A stretch of 33,753 nucleotides of DNA from contig JAACJQ010000090.1 in assembly GCA_016879935.1 (NCBI GenBank), forward strand, positions 1-33,753, in the 5' to 3' direction. The DNA is from Archangiaceae bacterium. Lineage in GTDB: Bacteria; Myxococcota; Myxococcia; Myxococcales; Myxococcaceae. The notes under the pieces were generated by a model. That model searched no databases and was not told where the DNA came from. It was given only the letters and a program-made list of their open reading frames with translations. Made by a program: the position numbers and the translations under genes. This document shows, in pieces, positions 1 to 6,466 of the stretch (position 1 is the first letter of the stretch; the number at the start of each line of letters is the position of its first letter).

Positions 1-568
1 GCTCGGCTCCGAGCGCGAGCTGAATGGGTTTGATGACGAGGTTCGCCTGCGCGCGGTGCGAGAACGTTCCATTGATGGTGGGCAGGGTGAGCCAGGTGCC
101 TTCGAGTGAGACGAAGTCGGGCACGACGCCGATGGCGAGGCGGCCGCCGCCGATGAGCGAGGTGCCGCTCCACAACGAGAAGCCGAAGCCGACCAGCACG
201 TGCAGTCGCACCACCACGGGCCCCAGCGCGTGATTGAAGAGGCCGACGTTGGCGAGCGCGTCGAGCTGGCCCCAGAAGTAGTTCTTCGTCGCGAGCGCGT
301 AGCCGATGGCGACGTTCGCCTCGACGCCGCCTCCGTTCCCCAGCAGCGTCTTGTGCGTGTACGCGCCGCCGTGGAGCCGTACGCCGATGAGCGTCGCGCT
401 CAGCCCGGTGTCGTCCTTCGAGAGCTGCGTGCCCGTCGTCTGCCAGGGGCCGGCGATGAGGCCGAGCTCCATCGGGTCGCCCACGCCGAGCACGCCGGTC
501 TCGCCCTCTTTCTCGGCGAACGCGAGCGACGCGAGCAACACCACCATCATCATCGCGACGCGGCTCAC
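1..568 (-). CDS. Outer-membrane beta-barrel-like protein, C-terminus cut by window edge
   Basis: Starts with GTG at 568 and runs off the left edge after 189 codons without a stop. The first residues (MSRVAMMMVVLLASLAFA) form a signal peptide ending in AFA, so the product is exported. The rest alternates Gly, aromatic and polar residues in short strands (GVRLHGGAYTH, EANVAIGYALA, VRLHVLVGFGFSLWSG), as in outer-membrane beta barrels, but I recognise no named family. The start overlaps the stop of the upstream gene as GTGA, so the two are probably translated together and act in the envelope. The function is unknown and the C-terminus is not visible. Confidence 0.7.
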   Translation of the reverse strand, partial: MSRVAMMMVVLLASLAFAEKEGETGVLGVGDPMELGLIAGPWQTTGTQLSKDDTGLSATLIGVRLHGGAYTHKTLLGNGGGVEANVAIGYALATKNYFWGQLDALANVGLFNHALGPVVVRLHVLVGFGFSLWSGTSLIGGGRLAIGVVPDFVSLEGTWLTLPTINGTFSHRAQANLVIKPIQLALGAE

Positions 569-1641
569 AGGCGCACCCCCGCTTCCAGCGCGAAGCCCAG
601 CGAGCCCAGGTCGAGCGTGTACCGATTCCACGAGCCGGTCGCGCGCACGAAGAGCCACCGCAGCGGGTGCGCCGACACGCTGAGGCTCAACGGTGAGTTG
701 TTGTAGAAAATCGGCTTGTCGGACGAGCCCTCGAGCGACTTGAGGTAGTTCTGCTCGACGTACTTCTGCTCGAAGCCGATGCCGCCGAAGAGGTTGGGCA
801 CCCACTGCAGCTGGAACGCGAAGAAGCGCCAGTTGGCCATGAATCGAATGGGCACGCCGAGGTTGTCGTAGACGCGCAGGCGGGAGCTGCCGGGCACCGG
901 GTCTTGGATTCGGGTGTACGAGAAGGCGACCTCCATGCCGACTTCACCGGAGTCGGCGAACTCGATGGTGAGTGGCGTGATTTCGGCGCTGATGCCGCTC
1001 GCCGTCGACTGGCCCTGAATCGGCAGGAACAGCTGCAGGTCGAGGCTCATGTTCGACGAGAGCATGCTGTCGCCCGTCGCCTCACGGCTGCGGCGCATGG
1101 CGGCGACCTCTTCGTCCGAGAAGCGCTGGTAGTAGTCGATGCGGTAGCCCGGGCCGTACGAGGTGCCGAGGTGCTTCTGCACCAGGCCCGAGCCCGCAGC
1201 CGCTTCGCCGAACGCCATGATGAGCTGCGTGACGAAGTAGACCGTCATCTTCCCGAGGCCCGAGTTGCGCTCGATGAAGCGAAGCCCGGTGAGCGTCATC
1301 GGCCCCTCGGCGAAGCCGAAGCCCTGACGCGAGTACACGGCCGAGAAGTCGTAGAAGAGCGACGATAGCGCTGGCGTGACGGGCAGCAGGAATGAGAGGT
1401 CGATGGGCGGCGAACTCGGTTTCTCGGGCTCCTCCGCCTTCTGCACGGGTACCAGCACCGCCTGCTGCACGACGGGCGCAGGCAGCACGGGCGTGACGAC
1501 GGCGGGAGCGCTCACGCCTGCATCGACCGGCTGCCCTGCATCGACCTCGACGAGCCCGCCGTCCAGCTCGGCGCCTGCGTCCACCTGACTCCACGCGCTC
1601 GTCGCGAACACGAGCGCCACCACAAGACTGACACGCCGCAC
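565..1641 (-). CDS. Exported outer-membrane-like protein with DAG-rich N-terminal linker
   Basis: 358 residues from the GTG at 1641. I chose this start because GGGGAGG lies just upstream and the product then opens with a clean signal peptide (MRRVSLVVALVFATSAWS). An in-frame GTG at 1668 would add nine residues before it and has no ribosome binding site. A linker with several D-A-G units and a Pro/Val-rich stretch (about residues 20-75) leads into a domain rich in beta strands (about 85-358) with aromatic-rich segments and a terminal AGVRL. This suggests an outer-membrane barrel or periplasmic beta protein. It is coupled to the next gene by a GTGA overlap. It may belong to the sigma/FecR/lipoprotein group upstream, although a hairpin lies between. 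No family is recognised. Confidence 0.75.
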   Translation of the reverse strand: MRRVSLVVALVFATSAWSQVDAGAELDGGLVEVDAGQPVDAGVSAPAVVTPVLPAPVVQQAVLVPVQKAEEPEKPSSPPIDLSFLLPVTPALSSLFYDFSAVYSRQGFGFAEGPMTLTGLRFIERNSGLGKMTVYFVTQLIMAFGEAAAGSGLVQKHLGTSYGPGYRIDYYQRFSDEEVAAMRRSREATGDSMLSSNMSLDLQLFLPIQGQSTASGISAEITPLTIEFADSGEVGMEVAFSYTRIQDPVPGSSRLRVYDNLGVPIRFMANWRFFAFQLQWVPNLFGGIGFEQKYVEQNYLKSLEGSSDKPIFYNNSPLSLSVSAHPLRWLFVRATGSWNRYTLDLGSLGFALEAGVRL

Positions 1642-1696
1642 GAAGCCTCCCCGAAACGTGGGAGGCACTTTACGTGGAGTTATGGGTGGGGCGGAA

Positions 1697-1716
1697 GATT
1701 CCAGTGATGTGGAATC
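1697..1716 (-). terminator. Perfect 7-bp hairpin just after the lipoprotein stop
   Basis: GATTCCA and TGGAATC flank a 6-base loop, three bases after the stop codon of the 1720-2247 gene. There is no proper U-run after the stem on the minus strand (TTCCGCC follows). It could therefore be a weak terminator, an attenuator that lowers expression of the next gene, or an mRNA-stabilising stem. Confidence 0.35.
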
Positions 1717-1719
1717 GGC

Positions 1720-2247
1720 TCAGCGGCAGTACAGCGCGTTCTGGGTCGAGAACCCGGTGACGGCGCAGATGCGTACGAGCTCACCGCAGCAGCCGCTCCA
1801 GGGGTGGGTGTTGAGCTGCACGTCGGTGCGGGGAATCACGCCGCCCTGGCAGTTCTGGTACGGCCCACCGGGAACGGCCTGCAGCTGCGGAGAGATGCCG
1901 CTCGGGGTGCAGGGCGTGCCAGCGTCGGTCTCGTCTCCGCTGCCTGCGTCGACGATGGGGTTTCCCGCGTCGGTGCCGGCGTCGACTCCCGCGTCGACCA
2001 CCAGGACTCCCGCATCGACGCCCGCGTCGAACCCCGCGTCGACGACGAGGCCTGCATCGACTCCTGCGTCGAGCGCTCCAGCGTCAACCGGGTGGCCGGC
2101 ATCGATGACGACTCCCGCGTCGGAGGCCCCGCCGTCACTCGAGGTCGGCACGCCCGAGTCGGGCATGTCAGCGTGCTGAAGGCGGTCGACCCCACAGGCA
2201 GAGGCGAGGACGAGGGCGGTGACGAGCAGGGTTCGGTACGTGTTCAT
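1720..2247 (-). CDS. DAG-repeat lipoprotein, likely target of the ECF sigma factor
   Basis: 175 residues from ATG 2247. The N-terminus MNTYRTLLVTALVLASAC is a lipoprotein signal with lipobox LASAC, so the product should be lipidated on Cys18. About residues 35-110 are a low-complexity linker of D-A-G units spaced by 1-5 residues, a frequent spacer in myxobacterial surface proteins. The last 65 residues form a small domain with five Cys (CTPSG, YQNCQGG, WSGCCGE, RICAV, ALYCR) that are probably disulfide-bonded. Longer in-frame extensions upstream have no coding character and would bury the signal peptide. A promoter-like element identical in layout to the one before the sigma gene ends about 10 bases before the ATG. 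Function unknown. Confidence 0.8.
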   Translation of the reverse strand: MNTYRTLLVTALVLASACGVDRLQHADMPDSGVPTSSDGGASDAGVVIDAGHPVDAGALDAGVDAGLVVDAGFDAGVDAGVLVVDAGVDAGTDAGNPIVDAGSGDETDAGTPCTPSGISPQLQAVPGGPYQNCQGGVIPRTDVQLNTHPWSGCCGELVRICAVTGFSTQNALYCR

Positions 2248-2256
2248 GTGAACGTC

Positions 2257-2286
2257 ATCACCCGCGAGCGGGCCGCCACTTTCCTC
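2257..2286 (-). promoter_or_regulatory. ECF-type promoter copy 2 (GAGGAAA-N16-GGGTGAT), before the lipoprotein
   Basis: Read on the minus strand, GAGGAAA (2286-2280) and GGGTGAT (2263-2257) are 16 bases apart. The element preceding the sigma gene at 3831-3860 has the same two blocks, the same spacing and the same CTCGC just before GGGTGAT. GGAA-type -35 boxes are typical for ECF sigma factors. The -10 block ends about 10 bases before the ATG, so the mRNA may be nearly leaderless. The -35 block starts right after the FecR stop codon. Confidence 0.6.
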
Positions 2287-2287
2287 A

Positions 2288-3283
2288 TCATTTCTCACAC
2301 CCGAGCGTGGCGACGGTCGAGGTGAGCTCTTCATCGTAGCGGCTGTGCGGGTGTTCGCGGCGGAACGAGCTCCAGAAGGCGCAGGCGCGCGGCACGTCGT
2401 GGAGTTGATGGGTGAGCAGCGAGCCCAGCTCGAAGCCGAGGCGCTCACGCGTCGCCGCGTTGGGAGCCTCGGACAGCGCGGCGTTCAGCACCTGCACGGC
2501 CTCTTCGTAGGCGCGCCGGCTGCGCAGCCCGGCCACGCGCGCGAGCACGGCCTCGCTCGAGAACGGCGGCGCTGGCTGCGTGACGGGCTCGATGGGCTTC
2601 GGCTCCACGGGTGCTGGAGTCGGGCGGGGCGCGATGCGTGGCTTCTCGATGGGCGGCTCGACGGGCGGCGGGGCCTCCACCGTCACCGGCGGGAGCGGCC
2701 ACTGCAAGGTGTCTCCCGGCGCGAGCTTCACGACGCGGCCGTCGGGGGCGATGAACCGAATCGAGCCTTCGAGCAGGTGCACGCTGCCCGAGTCAGCGCC
2801 CTGCTGAATGACGAACGAGGTGCCCATCACCTCGATGACGCCGTGCGAGACGCTCACCGAGTAGCCCGCCGTACGGCTCGACAGCCGCGCGACCTCGAAA
2901 TGCACGCGGCCGTGATGCACCTTCGCGCCCGAGGGGTAGCGCTCGAGCTCGACGCCGGGCTGAACGCTCATCGAGGCCGCGAGCTCGGTGTCTTTCAGCG
3001 TCGCCGTTCCCTCTTTCACCGAGATGACGCGGTCTTCGAAGCGCGCCGAGAAGCCGCTCGACTGCTCGACGACGAGGCCGCCGACCTTCGTGGGCGTCGA
3101 CAGCAACACGAACGCAATCAGCGCCGCGGCCGTGGTGGCGAGCACGAGGGGCACCCAGGGAACTCGACGGGCGGGCCGCTCCAACCGGGCGCGCAGGCGG
3201 GCATCGACGTCGGCCGGCATGCCGCGGGCTTCGAACTCCTGGTCGAGCGCGCGCAGCTCTTCGCCGAACTCATCGGGCTTCAT
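2288..3283 (-). CDS. FecR-domain membrane protein, putative regulator of the adjacent ECF sigma factor
   Basis: 331 residues. A charged cytoplasmic N-terminus (1-40) is followed by one transmembrane helix (about 42-63) and a FecR-type beta domain (about 85-190, containing VEVMGTSFVIQ and KLAPGDTLQW). Next come a Pro-rich spacer (about 190-235) and a helical tail with TPR-like pairs (about 240-331). FecR-type proteins commonly relay an envelope signal to an ECF sigma factor encoded next to them. Here the ATG overlaps the sigma stop codon as ATGA, with GGGAGGGCGC just upstream. The N-terminus lacks a recognisable zinc anti-sigma motif, so whether it inhibits or activates the sigma factor cannot be read from sequence. 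Confidence 0.85.
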   Translation of the reverse strand: MKPDEFGEELRALDQEFEARGMPADVDARLRARLERPARRVPWVPLVLATTAAALIAFVLLSTPTKVGGLVVEQSSGFSARFEDRVISVKEGTATLKDTELAASMSVQPGVELERYPSGAKVHHGRVHFEVARLSSRTAGYSVSVSHGVIEVMGTSFVIQQGADSGSVHLLEGSIRFIAPDGRVVKLAPGDTLQWPLPPVTVEAPPPVEPPIEKPRIAPRPTPAPVEPKPIEPVTQPAPPFSSEAVLARVAGLRSRRAYEEAVQVLNAALSEAPNAATRERLGFELGSLLTHQLHDVPRACAFWSSFRREHPHSRYDEELTSTVATLGCEK

Positions 3284-3792
3284 GCGCCCTCCCAGTCACT
3301 GCGTTCGACGAGCGCCCACGCTCGCGCGGCCACCTTCGACACATAGCCTTCCGAGAGGCCGAGCGTCTGGGCGATCTCCTGCTGCTCCTTGCCGTCGAGC
3401 ACCTTCATGCACAGCACCAGGTGTTCGCGCGGCGGCAACTTCGCCAGCGTCTTCATGAGCGCCTGACGGCGTGAGAGCTTCGTCTCTGGAGTCGGTGCAT
3501 CGTCGCGCTCCGGCTTGAGCAACGTCGAGAGCCGGCCGAGCCACGACTTCTCGTCACGCAGGCGGTTGAGCGCGAGGTTGGCGGTGGTGCGGTAGAGCCA
3601 GGGCGCGAGGTCGGTCTCGGCGTCGAGCTGCTCCAGGTGCGCGTGCAGTCGAACGAAGACGTCGTGGGTGAGGTCTTCGGCCCAGGCGGTGCGGCCCACG
3701 CCGTAGCGGAGCGCCCAGCGGTACACGTCGGCCCGATGCGCGCGGTAACAGCGGTCGAACACCGCCTGCCGGGGCGACGAACGAGCCGTCAT
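3280..3792 (-). CDS. ECF (sigma-70 family) RNA polymerase sigma factor
   Basis: 170 residues from ATG 3792; an in-frame GTG at 3822 would add ten. Region sigma-2 covers about residues 10-75 (FDRCYRAHRADVYRWALRYG, then DLTHDVFVRLHAHL and WLYRTTANLALNRLR). Region sigma-4 covers about 110-165 (LPPREHLVLCMKVLDGKEQQ, then LGLSEGYVSKVAARAW), the usual two-domain ECF layout. It overlaps the FecR-like gene downstream by four bases. A promoter-like element at 3831-3860 matches one before the lipoprotein gene, which points to autoregulation. If transcription starts 6-8 bases after the -10 block, the GTG at 3822 would lie almost at the 5' end, so that start remains possible as a leaderless one. Confidence 0.9.
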   Translation of the reverse strand: MTARSSPRQAVFDRCYRAHRADVYRWALRYGVGRTAWAEDLTHDVFVRLHAHLEQLDAETDLAPWLYRTTANLALNRLRDEKSWLGRLSTLLKPERDDAPTPETKLSRRQALMKTLAKLPPREHLVLCMKVLDGKEQQEIAQTLGLSEGYVSKVAARAWALVERSDWEGA

Positions 3793-3830
3793 ACGCGCTG
3801 AGAGACTGAGGCCTGCATCCACGTGGGCAT

Positions 3831-3860
3831 ATCACCCGCGAGTCGGCCCCCGGTTTCCTC
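3831..3860 (-). promoter_or_regulatory. ECF-type promoter copy 1 (GAGGAAA-N16-GGGTGAT), before the sigma gene
   Basis: On the minus strand GAGGAAA (3860-3854) is followed after 16 bases by GGGTGAT (3837-3831). The sequence around the second block, CTCGCGGGTGAT, is identical to that before the lipoprotein gene, while the spacer differs. This is the pattern expected of an autoregulated ECF sigma factor. It sits in the gap between the DUF3037 gene and the sigma gene. Confidence 0.6.
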
Positions 3861-3879
3861 GCAGCGGAAGCGGTTGGAA

Positions 3880-4272
3880 TCAGAGCGTCGGGAGCACGAA
3901 GCTGGCCATCAACTGGCCGACGACGTCGTCTGGCGCGTGCGCCATGCCGGCGTGCACGGGTGACGTCTGCAGCATCGTGCTGCGTGGCGCGACCAGCCAG
4001 TGGAAGCGCTGGCTGCGCGGGAGCTGGGCGATGGGCCCGGCCGTCACATCTCCCGCGGCGATGCGTGGAAACACCTCGAGGTGCGCGCGCACGTCGGCGA
4101 CGTCGATGGCCGGGAAGAGCGCTTTGAGTCGGGCCTCGTCGAGCCACACCCGCGCCTCGAGGAAGTCGCGTGTCGGGCAGTGCACGATGACGCCTGCGTT
4201 GATGAACTCGTCGCGCTCGACGCGGGGCACGACGCGAATGATGGCGTAGTCAAACGCGTTCGGAGCGGGCAC
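3880..4272 (-). CDS. DUF3037 family protein
   Basis: 130 residues from the GTG at 4272. This start is supported by TGGAGG nine bases upstream and lies inside the last 23 bases of the HipA-like gene. The protein opens with FDYAIIRVVPRVERDEFINA, then GVIVHCPTRDFLEARVWLDE, the characteristic start of DUF3037. Members are often encoded beside HipA-like kinase-fold proteins, as here. No catalytic motif is evident and no signal peptide is present, so it is probably cytoplasmic. The overlap suggests the two proteins are made in a fixed ratio and may interact. The biochemical role is unknown to me. Confidence 0.85.
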   Translation of the reverse strand: MPAPNAFDYAIIRVVPRVERDEFINAGVIVHCPTRDFLEARVWLDEARLKALFPAIDVADVRAHLEVFPRIAAGDVTAGPIAQLPRSQRFHWLVAPRSTMLQTSPVHAGMAHAPDDVVGQLMASFVLPTL

Positions 4273-5017
4273 GGTGCGCGGCCTCCATGAAGACGGTCTG
4301 GTTCGCGAGGCGGGTCTCGAAGAAGGCGACGTAGGCGGCGCGCACCTCGGCCGCGCTCGAGAAGCCGGGCTCGTCGGTGAGCCACGCGTCGGGCACGGTG
4401 GCGACGACGGCCTCGAGCTGGGCACGCGTCACCTCGAGCTTCACCTGCGGCAGCGCCTTCGCGAACGGGAGCAGCACGTGCTCACGAATGGCCGGGAAGG
4501 GTGAGAGCGCCGTCTGCTGCGGGTTGCTCCACGCGTGATGGAAGTAGAGCGACGCGCCGTGGTCGATGAGCCAGAGCTTCTGGTGCCACGTCAGCAGGTT
4601 CGGGTTCTTCGGCGTGCGGTCGACGTTCAGCGTGAGCGCGTCGAAGGCGACGATGCGCGAGGCGAGCGTCGGCGTCAGCGCTCCGGGCACCAGCGGGTCG
4701 AAGGTGATGGAGCCGGGCAGGTAGTCGAGCCCGACGTTGAGCCCGCTGCTCGCGTTGAGCAGGTCGCGAATCTCGTCGTGCGGCTCGTTGAGGCCGAAGC
4801 GCGGGTCGAGCTCGAGGAAGACGATTTCAGGCACGGGCAGGCCGAGCGCTCGGGCGAGCTCGCCGCTGATCAACTCGGCGATGAGCGCCTTGCGACCCTG
4901 ACCCGCGCCGCGGAACTTCATGACGTACAGGCCCTCGTCGTTCGCCTCGACGATGGCTGGCAACGAGCCGCCTTCCCGGAGCGGTCGCACGTAGCGCGTG
5001 ACCTGCAGGGTTCTCAT
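4250..5017 (-). CDS. HipA-like kinase-fold protein (HipA_2 type)
   Basis: 255 residues. The N-terminal lobe has SLPAIVEANDEGLYVMKFRG, whose Lys resembles the ATP-binding lysine of HipA kinases, followed by AELISGELARALGLPVPEIV. The catalytic-loop-like segment NVDRTPKNPNLL and the metal-binding-like WLIDHGASLYF come at about residues 130-155. This matches the shorter HipA_2 proteins rather than classical HipA, which is about 440 residues with a HipB partner. No HipB-type helix-turn-helix gene is adjacent. The partner here is the overlapping DUF3037 gene. The role may be phosphorylation of an unknown target; a toxin role is not shown. Confidence 0.8.
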   Translation of the reverse strand: MRTLQVTRYVRPLREGGSLPAIVEANDEGLYVMKFRGAGQGRKALIAELISGELARALGLPVPEIVFLELDPRFGLNEPHDEIRDLLNASSGLNVGLDYLPGSITFDPLVPGALTPTLASRIVAFDALTLNVDRTPKNPNLLTWHQKLWLIDHGASLYFHHAWSNPQQTALSPFPAIREHVLLPFAKALPQVKLEVTRAQLEAVVATVPDAWLTDEPGFSSAAEVRAAYVAFFETRLANQTVFMEAAHRARSERV

Positions 5018-5038
5018 GTGGTGCTGCCTAGCGCAGAT

Positions 5039-5914
5039 TCACCAGCGCAGCGCGACGACGCCAGCGGTCTCGAGCCGGAGCGGACCACGCGTCCACAACA
5101 CCGTGTCACCTGAGACGTGCTCGCGGGCGCCTGACCAGCCCGGCGCGAGACGTAGCCCGATGCTCACGAGCGGCGTGACCGCGAACGAGACCTGAAGCGG
5201 AACGTTCACGAGCGGGCTGACACGAACGCCGGAGGTCGAGGTGTCGAGACTCCACACGTGCAGCAACGCTCCGAGCACGACTGCCGCTTCGAGGTGCCAG
5301 CGGTCGAACTGCAGCGCGTACGCGATGCCGACGGCGAGCGTGGTCTCGATGATGCCGATGCCTGCACCGCGAGAGCCGCCGAGACCAAAGTCTGCAGCGA
5401 AGCGGAGCCGCTCTCCCCAGCGCAACGTCGCGACGCCGAGCCCATCGACCCCGCCTTCACGGAGCAGCACGCCGCCGCCTGCGCCGAGCTGCCAGCGGGG
5501 AGCTGTTCGTTCGACGACGGGCTCCACGACGGTAACGACCGGAGCGCGCGCCACGACTCGCGTGAGCTCGACCAGTTTCTGCGTCACTTCGAGGTGCAGC
5601 TCGGCCTGCGTCTCCGTGGCCCACGGAATCGAGCGCGTGCCGCTGCCTCCCGGCCCTTTTCCCGAGAGCACGATGGAGCGTGGCTCGGCGTTCACCGAGA
5701 CCGTGACCAGCACGTCGGGCGAGGCCGTCGGCGCGATGACCGCGAAGCCTTCCTGCACGAGTCGCACGGTGGCCGTCTTCTCGAGCGCGACGCCATCGAG
5801 TGCTTCGAAGGCCGCGGCGTCGACGGTCGACACGTCGAGCGCGACGGTGGTGGGCGCTGCGATGGCGAAGGAGGACACGACGAGCGCGAGCAACACGGCC
5901 TGGCGACTCGTCAT
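5039..5914 (-). CDS. Exported protein with beta-barrel-like C-terminal half
   Basis: 291 residues from ATG 5914, chosen because the product then begins with a clean signal peptide (MTSRQAVLLALVVSSFAIA). The N-terminal half (about 20-125) reads like a periplasmic domain (VRLVQEGFAVIAP, DVLVTVSVNAEPRSI). The C-terminal half (about 140-291) is Gly-rich with alternating strands (WQLGAGGGVLLREGG, LRFAADFGLGGSRGAG) and ends in VVALRW. A terminal aromatic is a hallmark of outer-membrane barrels. No named family recognised. It ends 21 bases before the HipA-like gene on the same strand, which may reflect simple proximity. Confidence 0.75.
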   Translation of the reverse strand: MTSRQAVLLALVVSSFAIAAPTTVALDVSTVDAAAFEALDGVALEKTATVRLVQEGFAVIAPTASPDVLVTVSVNAEPRSIVLSGKGPGGSGTRSIPWATETQAELHLEVTQKLVELTRVVARAPVVTVVEPVVERTAPRWQLGAGGGVLLREGGVDGLGVATLRWGERLRFAADFGLGGSRGAGIGIIETTLAVGIAYALQFDRWHLEAAVVLGALLHVWSLDTSTSGVRVSPLVNVPLQVSFAVTPLVSIGLRLAPGWSGAREHVSGDTVLWTRGPLRLETAGVVALRW

Positions 5915-6008
5915 GCCGCACACCTACTCGGGGCATGCCTCACAGGAAAGTGTCGAAGCCGAGGCTTCCGCAGTCAGCTGGCCGTCAGCGCGTGAGTCAG
6001 GAGCGGCC

Positions 6009-6456
6009 ATGACGGAAGCGGAGTTGCATCGAAGGACGCATCACAAGGCTCGTCGCATTCTGCGTGGGCTGGTTCGCGGCAAGACTGACCGGATCTTCCC
6101 CAGCTATCACTCGTTCGAACTGGGTGAAGCTCCGGCGTGGTGGCGTTCCGAGCTGGCGGCACCTGAGTGGGGGCCGGTGATTGGCGTGTTCGATCGAGGA
6201 TCCGAAATGCGAGGGGCGAGTCGTCGTCGCCCAGAACGGTCTCGCAGTTCTCATGAACGATGCGCCTCCCAGCTGGGTGGCCTACGCCGAGGTGGACAGG
6301 TTCCCGATTCTCTCCAAGGAACCACCGACGCCCTCGCTGCCAGTGTGGTTGAGCGACGGCCGACTCATCCACCTCCCGTTCACGGGAGGGCGCGCGTTCG
6401 TCATCATGAGCTTCCTCCTGTATGCCGAGTCGGTCCGCCGTGTTCACGCGCGCTGA
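6009..6456 (+). pseudogene. Small gene split by an apparent frameshift near 6195
   Basis: ATG 6009 has AGGAG five bases upstream, a strong ribosome binding site. It opens a frame reading MTEAELHRRTHHKARRILRG and on to EWGPVIGVFD. After about 6194 the coding character moves by +1 base: EDPKCEGRVVVAQNGLAVLM continues through LPFTGGRAFVIMSFLLYAES to the stop at 6454-6456. The original frame continues as Arg/Ser-rich sequence with no coding look. Joined, the product would be about 148 residues, cytoplasmic, family unknown. One extra or two missing bases, a sequencing error, or less likely programmed frameshifting would explain it. It converges on the 6461-8056 gene with a four-base gap. Confidence 0.55.
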
Positions 6457-6466
6457 CGCCTCAGCG
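6451..6466. terminator. Palindrome CGCTGA-CGCC-TCAGCG spanning two convergent stop codons
   Basis: A perfect 6-bp stem with a 4-base loop. The left arm holds the TGA of the plus-strand gene and the right arm holds the TGA of the minus-strand gene. Its inner 14 bases (GCTGACGCCTCAGC) recur at 29458-29471, also across convergent stops. A bidirectional terminator function is possible, but no U-run is present. Confidence 0.3.

Noticed and set aside
1950-2150. Repeated GTCGACGCGGG-type units as a possible CRISPR or DNA-binding array
   Set aside because: They are in-frame codons of the DAG linker with irregular spacing and no unique spacers.
4250-5017. Classical HipA toxin of a HipBA pair
   Set aside because: The protein is only 255 residues, of the HipA_2 type, and no HipB-like gene is next to it.
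5974-6447. Minus-strand frame opposite the frameshifted gene
   Set aside because: His/Arg/Glu-rich composition, no ribosome binding site and no domain. The plus strand has a strong ribosome binding site and better coding character.
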